DNA of 64,000 nucleotides from Strigamia acuminata (taxonomy: Eukaryota; Arthropoda; Chilopoda; Geophilomorpha; Linotaeniidae). This document shows positions 12,182-26,865 of this stretch, one piece after another. A program made the translations under genes and the position numbers. The notes beneath the pieces are model-generated. The model was given only the letters and a program-made list of their open reading frames with translations, made no database searches and was not told the DNA's origin. The stretch covers positions 2,917,087-2,981,086 of the forward strand of contig OX442314.1 in the NCBI GenBank assembly GCA_949358305.1. Reading direction: 5' to 3'. Positions within the stretch are counted from its first letter, which is position 1; every line of letters starts with the position of its first letter.

Positions 12182-14004
12182 ATGGCTGCAGCACGAACAA
12201 CGAACGGTATTAGAAACATTTGGACAAGGCATACGCACCTCAAGGTAAGGAAAACACCGTTTTAGCACTTCTCGAGAGAGATACGAAACCGGTACTGTAT
12301 ATTTTTGCTCAAGAAAATGGTAAATAAAAAGTTAAATCCTATTTGGCACATTTTGTTTCGATCGGGGCCCCAAAAAATGGCTTTGAAATGACATGTTCGC
12401 AACATTTCTAAGCAAAACAAATGCATTTGCAGGCGGGCAAATGCATTTGCATGGGAAATAAATTTATTTTGAGCTTGGAAAAATGTGTTTTCACGCAAAA
12501 TGATGCATTTGTATGTGAAATAATTTTATTTTGAGCTGAAAAAATGTGTTTTTACGCAAAACAAAGCATTTGCATGGAAAATAATTTTATTTTGAGTTGA
12601 AAAAATAGTGTTTTCACGCAAAACAATGCATTTGTATGGGAAATAATTTTATTTTGAGCCGAAAAAAATGTGTTTTTATGCAAAACAGTGCATTTGTATG
12701 GGAAATAATTTTATTTTGGGCCAAAAAAAATGTGTTTTTATGCAAAACAATGCATTTTCAGACAATTTCAAAATTAAAAAGTTGAAGAAATTTAAATCTT
12801 GTATTTGCATTTAGGAAGCCAGAGCCTGCGTCGCCTGACTCCGTACGAGAAACACTTTTTAGCCAAACGCCTCCCGTTGAACTTCCCCATCACCACCGCC
12901 ATCAGGTTCGTGACGGACGACATCTACTGGCAAAAACGATGCCTCAACCTGTGGGAGATCTGCGACTTGACGCGCTACTACGGCTCCTGGAAAGTGATGT
13001 GTCTGCAACGCACCATCGAGCAGCTCATCGAGGAATACGTGCCGGACGGCGCCGAGGAACAGCTCAAACAGCTCAAATCGCTCATCGTGGCCGCCAACAA
13101 ATTCATCAAACGCCTCACCGTCGGCCACCTCAACGCCGTGTCCACCATCGACGAAGCCAAGCGATTGACGCAGGAAGAATACCGGCTGAGCTTCGAGTCC
13201 ATCTTGGCCAACCTGCCGCACTTGGAGGAGCTCAGCGTGACGTATTGCCCGAACAAATGCGGCCAGGACTTCGACTGGTTCATGTCGCGACTCACGTACG
13301 ACGAGGTCAAGTCGCTGAGCGCCGCCATCATGCCGTGCTACAACCTGCGCGTGTTTGAGCTGCACAAGAGCGAGCTGGACTGCGTCAAGATCAATTTGCT
13401 CATCCAGGGCTTGATGCATTTGCCGGCGCTCGAGTCGTTGCTGCTGCCGCACAACTTGATCGGCGACAAGGGCGCCTTTTGCATCGCCAAACTGCTCTCG
13501 TCGTCGCCGAAGCTCGCCCGCTTGAACCTCACGAACAATCAGATCGGGCCGGTCGGCGCCGAGGCGATCGCGTTTGTGCTCACAAAGAATAACTCGTTGA
13601 AGGAACTCGGGCTGCGACTGAATACGCTGCAGGAGAAGGGCTGCACGGCCCTGCTGCGCGCCATGGCCGTGAACAAGGGGCTGCAGAAGCTGAATTTGGC
13701 GTCGAACCAGATGGGGGAGAAGTCGGCCGAGATTGGCGGCCAAATACTCCGGTTTAATCGCACGCTCACGGAACTGGATTTCTCCTGCAATCTCGATATA
13801 GGAATGGTAATTGATTAATTTAAAAATTTAAAAATTATTAAATGTTTTTTTAACATTTCCAAGGTGGGTGGTGTGGACATTTTCGAAGGACTCGAGAAGA
13901 ACAGCACGCTCGTCGAGATGGATTTGCGCTGGTGCAATTGCGGCCGCGAAACTGAATATTACGTTGATCAGCTTTTGAAGAACAACCGCAATAAATGTCA
14001 TTGA
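12182..14004 (+). CDS. Tcte1: DRC5/TCTE1-like protein, copy 4
   Basis: Exons 12182-12244, 12823-13806 and 13864-14004. The predicted protein is identical to copy 1, with Pro95. The upstream region carries the ACTTATGTAATA variant that copy 1 lacks. Confidence 0.82.
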
Positions 14005-15852
14005 AAAAAAAAAACACAAAGAAAGAAATAAAGAAAAATCAAAATTTGTCTCTCCAATTTTTCTGTGCATTTATTTGTTTCGTTTTTAGGCCAAAAAATT
14101 CACTTTAAGGCCAAAAAAACTCACTTTTAGGCAAAAAAAAACCTCACAAAAAATAAATTTTTAGACAAGTCTGAAAATGTATTTTTTTTTGTCTGAAAAT
14201 CCATTTTTTTTTGTCTGAAAATGCATTTTTTTGTTGTCTGAAAATGCATTTTTTTTGTCTGAAAATGATTGTGCAATCACATTCTTACAATCAAAAATGC
14301 GTTTTGTAACAAACGTTACGTTACGTCACGTCACTTCACGGGCACGTTAGTTTAAGGGCACATTAGGTTAAGGGCACATTAGGTTAGGTTAAGGCCCGTT
14401 AGGTTAAGGGCACATTAGGTTAGGTCAAGGCACGTTAGGTTAAGGGCACGTTAGGTTAGGTTAAGGCACGTTAGGTTAGGTTAAGGCACGTTAGGTTAGG
14501 TTAAGGCACGTTAGGTTAAGGGCACATTGGGTTAGGTTAAGGCACGTTAGGTTAGGTTAAGGCACGTTAGGTTAAGGGCACATTAGATTACGATTTTGTT
14601 CAAAAAGTCAAAATTTATCAAAAAAATTGATAATTTGGCCGACATTTATCAAAAAAATTGATAATTCGGCCGACATTTATCAAAAAAATTGATAATTCGG
14701 CCGACATTTATCAAAAAAATTTTGAATTTGGTCAAAATTTATTTATTTATTCCAAAAACTGAGTATTTGGTCAAAATTTATTTATTCCAAAAATTGAGTA
14801 TTTGGTCAAAATTTATGTATCAAAAAAATTTTGAATTTGGTCAAAATTTATTTATTCCAAAAAGTGAGTATTGGGTCAAAATTTATTTATTCATTCAAAA
14901 AATTGAGAATTTGGTTAAAATTTATTTATTCATTCAAAAAATTGAGAATTTGGTCAAAATTTATTTATTTATTCATTCAAAAAATTGAGAATTTGGTCAA
15001 AATTCGGAGGAAATTTACAAAACAGTTTAAAATTTACAAAAACCGTTTGAAATTTTATCAATGTCATCAAAAATCGCAATTCATCAAAATCTTATCTCAA
15101 ACACTCGAAATTGAGCAATAAAATTGAGAATTTGGTCAAAATTAAACAAATTCGGAAAAAATTTGCAAAAACCGTTTGAAATTCGTTCGCAATTCATCCA
15201 AAAAATGAAGAATTTGGTCTCAAATTTGAGGAATAATTATTCGAAAATTCAAAGAAATTGAGAATGTGGTCAAATATTACTCAAAAATAATCAAAACAAC
15301 ATTCAAATTCAAATTCAAGTTGGTGTTTATTAACAGTCAATACAACTTAACCGACGGCAGAATTCACTCGTTGTTTCAAACCAATTCAAAGTACAATCCG
15401 ATTCGTTCGTTGAAATCACGAAATTCGACAAAATGGCTCCTCGCCTCGCCTCGCCTCGCCTCGCCTCGCTCGAGCTCTTCACCCGATCAGCTCATATCAT
15501 GTAATGGCACCATCCTGTGCTCACAACAACCTTAAATACACTACACTATATATACCTAGGTAAATACAGACCTATACTTATGTAATAATATACACTTTTA
15601 TACCTAACTACAAAAAAGTAGGCTTAACAACAACATGCATTTCAATGGGAATCTGGGAACAAGTAGCGAATATGACGTCGAAAATTGCGCTCCATCATCC
15701 GAGATCATCACCTCAGCTTTGAGAATAACTAACAGCTAAAATCGTTGAAATTTTCAAATTTTCAAACTCTATCAGCCAATAGGACGAACGTTTCTAATTC
15801 CAACTTTCCTCTCTCGCCTACAACCGATCGACCGCAAATCAAGAAAATCGCC

Positions 15853-17675
15853 ATGGCTGCAGCACGAACAACGAACGGTATTAGAAACATTTGGACAAGG
15901 CATACGCACCTCAAGGTAAGGAAAACACCGTTTTAGCACTTCTCGAGAGAGATACGAAACCGGTACTGTATATTTTTGCTCAAGAAAATGGTAAATAAAA
16001 AGTTAAATCCTATTTGGCACATTTTGTTTCGATCGGGGCCCCAAAAAATGGCTTTGAAATGACATGTTCGCAACATTTCTAAGCAAAACAAATGCATTTG
16101 CAGGCGGGCAAATGCATTTGCATGGGAAATAAATTTATTTTGAGCTTGGAAAAATGTGTTTTCACGCAAAATGATGCATTTGTATGTGAAATAATTTTAT
16201 TTTGAGCTGAAAAAATGTGTTTTTACGCAAAACAAAGCATTTGCATGGAAAATAATTTTATTTTGAGTTGAAAAAATAGTGTTTTCACGCAAAACAATGC
16301 ATTTGTATGGGAAATAATTTTATTTTGAGCCGAAAAAAATGTGTTTTTATGCAAAACAGTGCATTTGTATGGGAAATAATTTTATTTTGGGCCAAAAAAA
16401 ATGTGTTTTTATGCAAAACAATGCATTTTCAGACAATTTCAAAATTAAAAAGTTGAAGAAATTTAAATCTTGTATTTGCATTTAGGAAGCCAGAGCCTGC
16501 GTCGCCTGACTCCGTACGAGAAACACTTTTTAGCCAAACGCCTCCCGTTGAACTTCCCCATCACCACCGCCATCAGGTTCGTGACGGACGACATCTACTG
16601 GCAAAAACGATGCCTCAACCTGTGGGAGATCTGCGACTTGACGCGCTACTACGGCTCCTGGAAAGTGATGTGTCTGCAACGCACCATCGAGCAGCTCATC
16701 GAGGAATACGTGCCGGACGGCGCCGAGGAACAGCTCAAACAGCTCAAATCGCTCATCGTGGCCGCCAACAAATTCATCAAACGCCTCACCGTCGGCCACC
16801 TCAACGCCGTGTCCACCATCGACGAAGCCAAGCGATTGACGCAGGAAGAATACCGGCTGAGCTTCGAGTCCATCTTGGCCAACCTGCCGCACTTGGAGGA
16901 GCTCAGCGTGACGTATTGCCCGAACAAATGCGGCCAGGACTTCGACTGGTTCATGTCGCGACTCACGTACGACGAGGTCAAGTCGCTGAGCGCCGCCATC
17001 ATGCCGTGCTACAACCTGCGCGTGTTTGAGCTGCACAAGAGCGAGCTGGACTGCGTCAAGATCAATTTGCTCATCCAGGGCTTGATGCATTTGCCGGCGC
17101 TCGAGTCGTTGCTGCTGCCGCACAACTTGATCGGCGACAAGGGCGCCTTTTGCATCGCCAAACTGCTCTCGTCGTCGCCGAAGCTCGCCCGCTTGAACCT
17201 CACGAACAATCAGATCGGGCCGGTCGGCGCCGAGGCGATCGCGTTTGTGCTCACAAAGAATAACTCGTTGAAGGAACTCGGGCTGCGACTGAATACGCTG
17301 CAGGAGAAGGGCTGCACGGCCCTGCTGCGCGCCATGGCCGTGAACAAGGGGCTGCAGAAGCTGAATTTGGCGTCGAACCAGATGGGGGAGAAGTCGGCCG
17401 AGATTGGCGGCCAAATACTCCGGTTTAATCGCACGCTCACGGAACTGGATTTCTCCTGCAATCTCGATATAGGAATGGTAATTGATTAATTTAAAAATTT
17501 AAAAATTATTAAATGTTTTTTTAACATTTCCAAGGTGGGTGGTGTGGACATTTTCGAAGGACTCGAGAAGAACAGCACGCTCGTCGAGATGGATTTGCGC
17601 TGGTGCAATTGCGGCCGCGAAACTGAATATTACGTTGATCAGCTTTTGAAGAACAACCGCAATAAATGTCATTGA
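15853..17675 (+). CDS. Tcte1: DRC5/TCTE1-like protein, copy 5
   Basis: Exons 15853-15915, 16494-17477 and 17535-17675. The protein is identical to copy 1. No frame disruption is seen. Confidence 0.82.
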
Positions 17676-19523
17676 AAAAAAAAAACACAAAGAAAGAAAT
17701 AAAGAAAAATCAAAATTTGTCTCTCCAATTTTTCTGTGCATTTATTTGTTTCGTTTTTAGGCCAAAAAATTCACTTTAAGGCCAAAAAAACTCACTTTTA
17801 GGCAAAAAAAAACCTCACAAAAAATAAATTTTTAGACAAGTCTGAAAATGTATTTTTTTTTGTCTGAAAATCCATTTTTTTTTGTCTGAAAATGCATTTT
17901 TTTGTTGTCTGAAAATGCATTTTTTTTGTCTGAAAATGATTGTGCAATCACATTCTTACAATCAAAAATGCGTTTTGTAACAAACGTTACGTTACGTCAC
18001 GTCACTTCACGGGCACGTTAGTTTAAGGGCACATTAGGTTAAGGGCACATTAGGTTAGGTTAAGGCCCGTTAGGTTAAGGGCACATTAGGTTAGGTCAAG
18101 GCACGTTAGGTTAAGGGCACGTTAGGTTAGGTTAAGGCACGTTAGGTTAGGTTAAGGCACGTTAGGTTAGGTTAAGGCACGTTAGGTTAAGGGCACATTG
18201 GGTTAGGTTAAGGCACGTTAGGTTAGGTTAAGGCACGTTAGGTTAAGGGCACATTAGATTACGATTTTGTTCAAAAAGTCAAAATTTATCAAAAAAATTG
18301 ATAATTTGGCCGACATTTATCAAAAAAATTGATAATTCGGCCGACATTTATCAAAAAAATTGATAATTCGGCCGACATTTATCAAAAAAATTTTGAATTT
18401 GGTCAAAATTTATTTATTTATTCCAAAAACTGAGTATTTGGTCAAAATTTATTTATTCCAAAAATTGAGTATTTGGTCAAAATTTATGTATCAAAAAAAT
18501 TTTGAATTTGGTCAAAATTTATTTATTCCAAAAAGTGAGTATTGGGTCAAAATTTATTTATTCATTCAAAAAATTGAGAATTTGGTTAAAATTTATTTAT
18601 TCATTCAAAAAATTGAGAATTTGGTCAAAATTTATTTATTTATTCATTCAAAAAATTGAGAATTTGGTCAAAATTCGGAGGAAATTTACAAAACAGTTTA
18701 AAATTTACAAAAACCGTTTGAAATTTTATCAATGTCATCAAAAATCGCAATTCATCAAAATCTTATCTCAAACACTCGAAATTGAGCAATAAAATTGAGA
18801 ATTTGGTCAAAATTAAACAAATTCGGAAAAAATTTGCAAAAACCGTTTGAAATTCGTTCGCAATTCATCCAAAAAATGAAGAATTTGGTCTCAAATTTGA
18901 GGAATAATTATTCGAAAATTCAAAGAAATTGAGAATGTGGTCAAATATTACTCAAAAATAATCAAAACAACATTCAAATTCAAATTCAAGTTGGTGTTTA
19001 TTAACAGTCAATACAACTTAACCGACGGCAGAATTCACTCGTTGTTTCAAACCAATTCAAAGTACAATCCGATTCGTTCGTTGAAATCACGAAATTCGAC
19101 AAAATGGCTCCTCGCCTCGCCTCGCCTCGCCTCGCCTCGCTCGAGCTCTTCACCCGATCAGCTCATATCATGTAATGGCACCATCCTGTGCTCACAACAA
19201 CCTTAAATACACTACACTATATATACCTAGGTAAATACAGACCTATACTTATGTAATAATATACACTTTTATACCTAACTACAAAAAAGTAGGCTTAACA
19301 ACAACATGCATTTCAATGGGAATCTGGGAACAAGTAGCGAATATGACGTCGAAAATTGCGCTCCATCATCCGAGATCATCACCTCAGCTTTGAGAATAAC
19401 TAACAGCTAAAATCGTTGAAATTTTCAAATTTTCAAACTCTATCAGCCAATAGGACGAACGTTTCTAATTCCAACTTTCCTCTCTCGCCTACAACCGATC
19501 GACCGCAAATCAAGAAAATCGCC

Positions 19524-21346
19524 ATGGCTGCAGCACGAACAACGAACGGTATTAGAAACATTTGGACAAGGCATACGCACCTCAAGGTAAGGAAAACACC
19601 GTTTTAGCACTTCTCGAGAGAGATACGAAACCGGTACTGTATATTTTTGCTCAAGAAAATGGTAAATAAAAAGTTAAATCCTATTTGGCACATTTTGTTT
19701 CGATCGGGGCCCCAAAAAATGGCTTTGAAATGACATGTTCGCAACATTTCTAAGCAAAACAAATGCATTTGCAGGCGGGCAAATGCATTTGCATGGGAAA
19801 TAAATTTATTTTGAGCTTGGAAAAATGTGTTTTCACGCAAAATGATGCATTTGTATGTGAAATAATTTTATTTTGAGCTGAAAAAATGTGTTTTTACGCA
19901 AAACAAAGCATTTGCATGGAAAATAATTTTATTTTGAGTTGAAAAAATAGTGTTTTCACGCAAAACAATGCATTTGTATGGGAAATAATTTTATTTTGAG
20001 CCGAAAAAAATGTGTTTTTATGCAAAACAGTGCATTTGTATGGGAAATAATTTTATTTTGGGCCAAAAAAAATGTGTTTTTATGCAAAACAATGCATTTT
20101 CAGACAATTTCAAAATTAAAAAGTTGAAGAAATTTAAATCTTGTATTTGCATTTAGGAAGCCAGAGCCTGCGTCGCCTGACTCCGTACGAGAAACACTTT
20201 TTAGCCAAACGCCTCCCGTTGAACTTCCCCATCACCACCGCCATCAGGTTCGTGACGGACGACATCTACTGGCAAAAACGATGCCTCAACCTGTGGGAGA
20301 TCTGCGACTTGACGCGCTACTACGGCTCCTGGAAAGTGATGTGTCTGCAACGCACCATCGAGCAGCTCATCGAGGAATACGTGCCGGACGGCGCCGAGGA
20401 ACAGCTCAAACAGCTCAAATCGCTCATCGTGGCCGCCAACAAATTCATCAAACGCCTCACCGTCGGCCACCTCAACGCCGTGTCCACCATCGACGAAGCC
20501 AAGCGATTGACGCAGGAAGAATACCGGCTGAGCTTCGAGTCCATCTTGGCCAACCTGCCGCACTTGGAGGAGCTCAGCGTGACGTATTGCCCGAACAAAT
20601 GCGGCCAGGACTTCGACTGGTTCATGTCGCGACTCACGTACGACGAGGTCAAGTCGCTGAGCGCCGCCATCATGCCGTGCTACAACCTGCGCGTGTTTGA
20701 GCTGCACAAGAGCGAGCTGGACTGCGTCAAGATCAATTTGCTCATCCAGGGCTTGATGCATTTGCCGGCGCTCGAGTCGTTGCTGCTGCCGCACAACTTG
20801 ATCGGCGACAAGGGCGCCTTTTGCATCGCCAAACTGCTCTCGTCGTCGCCGAAGCTCGCCCGCTTGAACCTCACGAACAATCAGATCGGGCCGGTCGGCG
20901 CCGAGGCGATCGCGTTTGTGCTCACAAAGAATAACTCGTTGAAGGAACTCGGGCTGCGACTGAATACGCTGCAGGAGAAGGGCTGCACGGCCCTGCTGCG
21001 CGCCATGGCCGTGAACAAGGGGCTGCAGAAGCTGAATTTGGCGTCGAACCAGATGGGGGAGAAGTCGGCCGAGATTGGCGGCCAAATACTCCGGTTTAAT
21101 CGCACGCTCACGGAACTGGATTTCTCCTGCAATCTCGATATAGGAATGGTAATTGATTAATTTAAAAATTTAAAAATTATTAAATGTTTTTTTAACATTT
21201 CCAAGGTGGGTGGTGTGGACATTTTCGAAGGACTCGAGAAGAACAGCACGCTCGTCGAGATGGATTTGCGCTGGTGCAATTGCGGCCGCGAAACTGAATA
21301 TTACGTTGATCAGCTTTTGAAGAACAACCGCAATAAATGTCATTGA
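19524..21346 (+). CDS. Tcte1: DRC5/TCTE1-like protein, copy 6
   Basis: Exons 19524-19586, 20165-21148 and 21206-21346. The protein is identical to copy 1. The 3' TGTCTG minisatellite near 21515 is rearranged and 11 bp shorter than in other units. Confidence 0.82.
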
Positions 21347-23194
21347 AAAAAAAAAACACAAAGAAAGAAATAAAGAAAAATCAAAATTTGTCTCTCCAAT
21401 TTTTCTGTGCATTTATTTGTTTCGTTTTTAGGCCAAAAAATTCACTTTAAGGCCAAAAAAACTCACTTTTAGGCAAAAAAAAACCTCACAAAAAATAAAT
21501 TTTTAGACAAGTCTAAAGATATGTCTGAAATGTATTTTTTTTTGTCTGAAAATGCATTTTTTTGTTGTCTGAAAATGCATTTTTTTTGTCTGAAAATGAT
21601 TGTGCAATCACATTCTTACAATCAAAAATGCGTTTTGTAACAAACGTTACGTTACGTCACGTCACTTCACGGGCACGTTAGTTTAAGGGCACATTAGGTT
21701 AAGGGCACATTAGGTTAGGTTAAGGCCCGTTAGGTTAAGGGCACATTAGGTTAGGTCAAGGCACGTTAGGTTAAGGGCACGTTAGGTTAGGTTAAGGCAC
21801 GTTAGGTTAGGTTAAGGCACGTTAGGTTAGGTTAAGGCACGTTAGGTTAAGGGCACATTGGGTTAGGTTAAGGCACGTTAGGTTAGGTTAAGGCACGTTA
21901 GGTTAAGGGCACATTAGATTACGATTTTGTTCAAAAAGTCAAAATTTATCAAAAAAATTGATAATTTGGCCGACATTTATCAAAAAAATTGATAATTCGG
22001 CCGACATTTATCAAAAAAATTGATAATTCGGCCGACATTTATCAAAAAAATTTTGAATTTGGTCAAAATTTATTTATTTATTCCAAAAACTGAGTATTTG
22101 GTCAAAATTTATTTATTCCAAAAATTGAGTATTTGGTCAAAATTTATGTATCAAAAAAATTTTGAATTTGGTCAAAATTTATTTATTCCAAAAAGTGAGT
22201 ATTGGGTCAAAATTTATTTATTCATTCAAAAAATTGAGAATTTGGTTAAAATTTATTTATTCATTCAAAAAATTGAGAATTTGGTCAAAATTTATTTATT
22301 TATTCATTCAAAAAATTGAGAATTTGGTCAAAATTCGGAGGAAATTTACAAAACAGTTTAAAATTTACAAAAACCGTTTGAAATTTTATCAATGTCATCA
22401 AAAATCGCAATTCATCAAAATCTTATCTCAAACACTCGAAATTGAGCAATAAAATTGAGAATTTGGTCAAAATTAAACAAATTCGGAAAAAATTTGCAAA
22501 AACCGTTTGAAATTCGTTCGAAATTCGTTCGCAATTCATCCAAAAAATGAAGAATTTGGTCTCAAATTTGAGGAATAATTATTCGAAAATTCAAAGAAAT
22601 TGAGAATGTGGTCAAATATTACTCAAAAATAATCAAAACAACATTCAAATTCAAATTCAAGTTGGTGTTTATTAACAGTCAATACAACTTAACCGACGGC
22701 AGAATTCACTCGTTGTTTCAAACCAATTCAAAGTACAATCCGATTCGTTCGTTGAAATCACGAAATTCGACAAAATGGCTCCTCGCCTCGCCTCGCCTCG
22801 CCTCGCCTCGCTCGAGCTCTTCACCCGATCAGCTCATATCATGTAATGGCACCATCCTGTGCTCACAACAACCTTAAATACACTACACTATATATACCTA
22901 GGTAAATACAGACCTATACTTATATAATAATATACACTTTTATACCTAACTACAAAAAAGTAGGCTTAACAACAACATGCATTTCAATGGGAATCTGGGA
23001 ACAAGTAGCGAATATGACGTCGAAAATTGCGCTCCATCATCCGAGATCATCACCTCAGCTTTGAGAATAACTAACAGCTAAAATCGTTGAAATTTTCAAA
23101 TTTTCAAACTCTATCAGCCAATAGGACGAACGTTTCTAATTCCAACTTTCCTCTCTCGCCTACAACCGATCGACCGCAAATCAAGAAAATCGCC

Positions 23195-25017
23195 ATGGCT
23201 GCAGCACGAACAACGAACGGTATTAGAAACATTTGGACAAGGCATACGCACCTCAAGGTAAGGAAAACACCGTTTTAGCACTTCTCGAGAGAGATACGAA
23301 ACCGGTACTGTATATTTTTGCTCAAGAAAATGGTAAATAAAAAGTTAAATCCTATTTGGCACATTTTGTTTCGATCGGGGCCCCAAAAAATGGCTTTGAA
23401 ATGACATGTTCGCAACATTTCTAAGCAAAACAAATGCATTTGCAGGCGGGCAAATGCATTTGCATGGGAAATAAATTTATTTTGAGCTTGGAAAAATGTG
23501 TTTTCACGCAAAATGATGCATTTGTATGTGAAATAATTTTATTTTGAGCTGAAAAAATGTGTTTTTACGCAAAACAAAGCATTTGCATGGAAAATAATTT
23601 TATTTTGAGTTGAAAAAATAGTGTTTTCACGCAAAACAATGCATTTGTATGGGAAATAATTTTATTTTGAGCCGAAAAAAATGTGTTTTTATGCAAAACA
23701 GTGCATTTGTATGGGAAATAATTTTATTTTGGGCCAAAAAAAATGTGTTTTTATGCAAAACAATGCATTTTCAGACAATTTCAAAATTAAAAAGTTGAAG
23801 AAATTTAAATCTTGTATTTGCATTTAGGAAGCCAGAGCCTGCGTCGCCTGACTCCGTACGAGAAACACTTTTTAGCCAAACGCCTCCCGTTGAACTTCCC
23901 CATCACCACCGCCATCAGGTTCGTGACGGACGACATCTACTGGCAAAAACGATGCCTCAACCTGTGGGAGATCTGCGACTTGACGCGCTACTACGGCTCC
24001 TGGAAAGTGATGTGTCTGCAACGCACCATCGAGCAGCTCATCGAGGAATACGTGCCGGACGGCGCCGAGGAACAGCTCAAACAGCTCAAATCGCTCATCG
24101 TGGCCGCCAACAAATTCATCAAACGCCTCACCGTCGGCCACCTCAACGCCGTGTCCACCATCGACGAAGCCAAGCGATTGACGCAGGAAGAATACCGGCT
24201 GAGCTTCGAGTCCATCTTGGCCAACCTGCCGCACTTGGAGGAGCTCAGCGTGACGTATTGCCCGAACAAATGCGGCCAGGACTTCGACTGGTTCATGTCG
24301 CGACTCACGTACGACGAGGTCAAGTCGCTGAGCGCCGCCATCATGCCGTGCTACAACCTGCGCGTGTTTGAGCTGCACAAGAGCGAGCTGGACTGCGTCA
24401 AGATCAATTTGCTCATCCAGGGCTTGATGCATTTGCCGGCGCTCGAGTCGTTGCTGCTGCCGCACAACTTGATCGGCGACAAGGGCGCCTTTTGCATCGC
24501 CAAACTGCTCTCGTCGTCGCCGAAGCTCGCCCGCTTGAACCTCACGAACAATCAGATCGGGCCGGTCGGCGCCGAGGCGATCGCGTTTGTGCTCACAAAG
24601 AATAACTCGTTGAAGGAACTCGGGCTGCGACTGAATACGCTGCAGGAGAAGGGCTGCACGGCCCTGCTGCGCGCCATGGCCGTGAACAAGGGGCTGCAGA
24701 AGCTGAATTTGGCGTCGAACCAGATGGGGGAGAAGTCGGCCGAGATTGGCGGCCAAATACTCCGGTTTAATCGCACGCTCACGGAACTGGATTTCTCCTG
24801 CAATCTCGATATAGGAATGGTAATTGATTAATTTAAAAATTTAAAAATTATTAAATGTTTTTTTAACATTTCCAAGGTGGGTGGTGTGGACATTTTCGAA
24901 GGACTCGAGAAGAACAGCACGCTCGTCGAGATGGATTTGCGCTGGTGCAATTGCGGCCGCGAAACTGAATATTACGTTGATCAGCTTTTGAAGAACAACC
25001 GCAATAAATGTCATTGA
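23195..25017 (+). CDS. Tcte1: DRC5/TCTE1-like protein, copy 7
   Basis: Exons 23195-23257, 23836-24819 and 24877-25017. The protein is identical to copy 1. The 5' region has an 11-bp duplication (GAAATTCGTTC) at about 22510. It shares the upstream ACTTATATAATA variant with copies 1 and 12. Confidence 0.82.
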
Positions 25018-26865
25018 AAAAAAAAAACACAAAGAAAGAAATAAAGAAAAATCAAAATTTGTCTCTCCAATTTTTCTGTGCATTTATTTGTTTCGTTTTT
25101 AGGCCAAAAAATTCACTTTAAGGCCAAAAAAACTCACTTTTAGGCAAAAAAAAACCTCACAAAAAATAAATTTTTAGACAAGTCTGAAAATGTATTTTTT
25201 TTTGTCTGAAAATCCATTTTTTTTTGTCTGAAAATGCATTTTTTTGTTGTCTGAAAATGCATTTTTTTTGTCTGAAAATGATTGTGCAATCACATTCTTA
25301 CAATCAAAAATGCGTTTTGTAACAAACGTTACGTTACGTCACGTCACTTCACGGGCACGTTAGTTTAAGGGCACATTAGGTTAAGGGCACATTAGGTTAG
25401 GTTAAGGCCCGTTAGGTTAAGGGCACATTAGGTTAGGTCAAGGCACGTTAGGTTAAGGGCACGTTAGGTTAGGTTAAGGCACGTTAGGTTAGGTTAAGGC
25501 ACGTTAGGTTAGGTTAAGGCACGTTAGGTTAAGGGCACATTGGGTTAGGTTAAGGCACGTTAGGTTAGGTTAAGGCACGTTAGGTTAAGGGCACATTAGA
25601 TTACGATTTTGTTCAAAAAGTCAAAATTTATCAAAAAAATTGATAATTTGGCCGACATTTATCAAAAAAATTGATAATTCGGCCGACATTTATCAAAAAA
25701 ATTGATAATTCGGCCGACATTTATCAAAAAAATTTTGAATTTGGTCAAAATTTATTTATTTATTCCAAAAACTGAGTATTTGGTCAAAATTTATTTATTC
25801 CAAAAATTGAGTATTTGGTCAAAATTTATGTATCAAAAAAATTTTGAATTTGGTCAAAATTTATTTATTCCAAAAAGTGAGTATTGGGTCAAAATTTATT
25901 TATTCATTCAAAAAATTGAGAATTTGGTTAAAATTTATTTATTCATTCAAAAAATTGAGAATTTGGTCAAAATTTATTTATTTATTCATTCAAAAAATTG
26001 AGAATTTGGTCAAAATTCGGAGGAAATTTACAAAACAGTTTAAAATTTACAAAAACCGTTTGAAATTTTATCAATGTCATCAAAAATCGCAATTCATCAA
26101 AATCTTATCTCAAACACTCGAAATTGAGCAATAAAATTGAGAATTTGGTCAAAATTAAACAAATTCGGAAAAAATTTGCAAAAACCGTTTGAAATTCGTT
26201 CGCAATTCATCCAAAAAATGAAGAATTTGGTCTCAAATTTGAGGAATAATTATTCGAAAATTCAAAGAAATTGAGAATGTGGTCAAATATTACTCAAAAA
26301 TAATCAAAACAACATTCAAATTCAAATTCAAGTTGGTGTTTATTAACAGTCAATACAACTTAACCGACGGCAGAATTCACTCGTTGTTTCAAACCAATTC
26401 AAAGTACAATCCGATTCGTTCGTTGAAATCACGAAATTCGACAAAATGGCTCCTCGCCTCGCCTCGCCTCGCCTCGCCTCGCTCGAGCTCTTCACCCGAT
26501 CAGCTCATATCATGTAATGGCACCATCCTGTGCTCACAACAACCTTAAATACACTACACTATATATACCTAGGTAAATACAGACCTATACTTATGTAATA
26601 ATATACACTTTTATACCTAACTACAAAAAAGTAGGCTTAACAACAACATGCATTTCAATGGGAATCTGGGAACAAGTAGCGAATATGACGTCGAAAATTG
26701 CGCTCCATCATCCGAGATCATCACCTCAGCTTTGAGAATAACTAACAGCTAAAATCGTTGAAATTTTCAAATTTTCAAACTCTATCAGCCAATAGGACGA
26801 ACGTTTCTAATTCCAACTTTCCTCTCTCGCCTACAACCGATCGACCGCAAATCAAGAAAATCGCC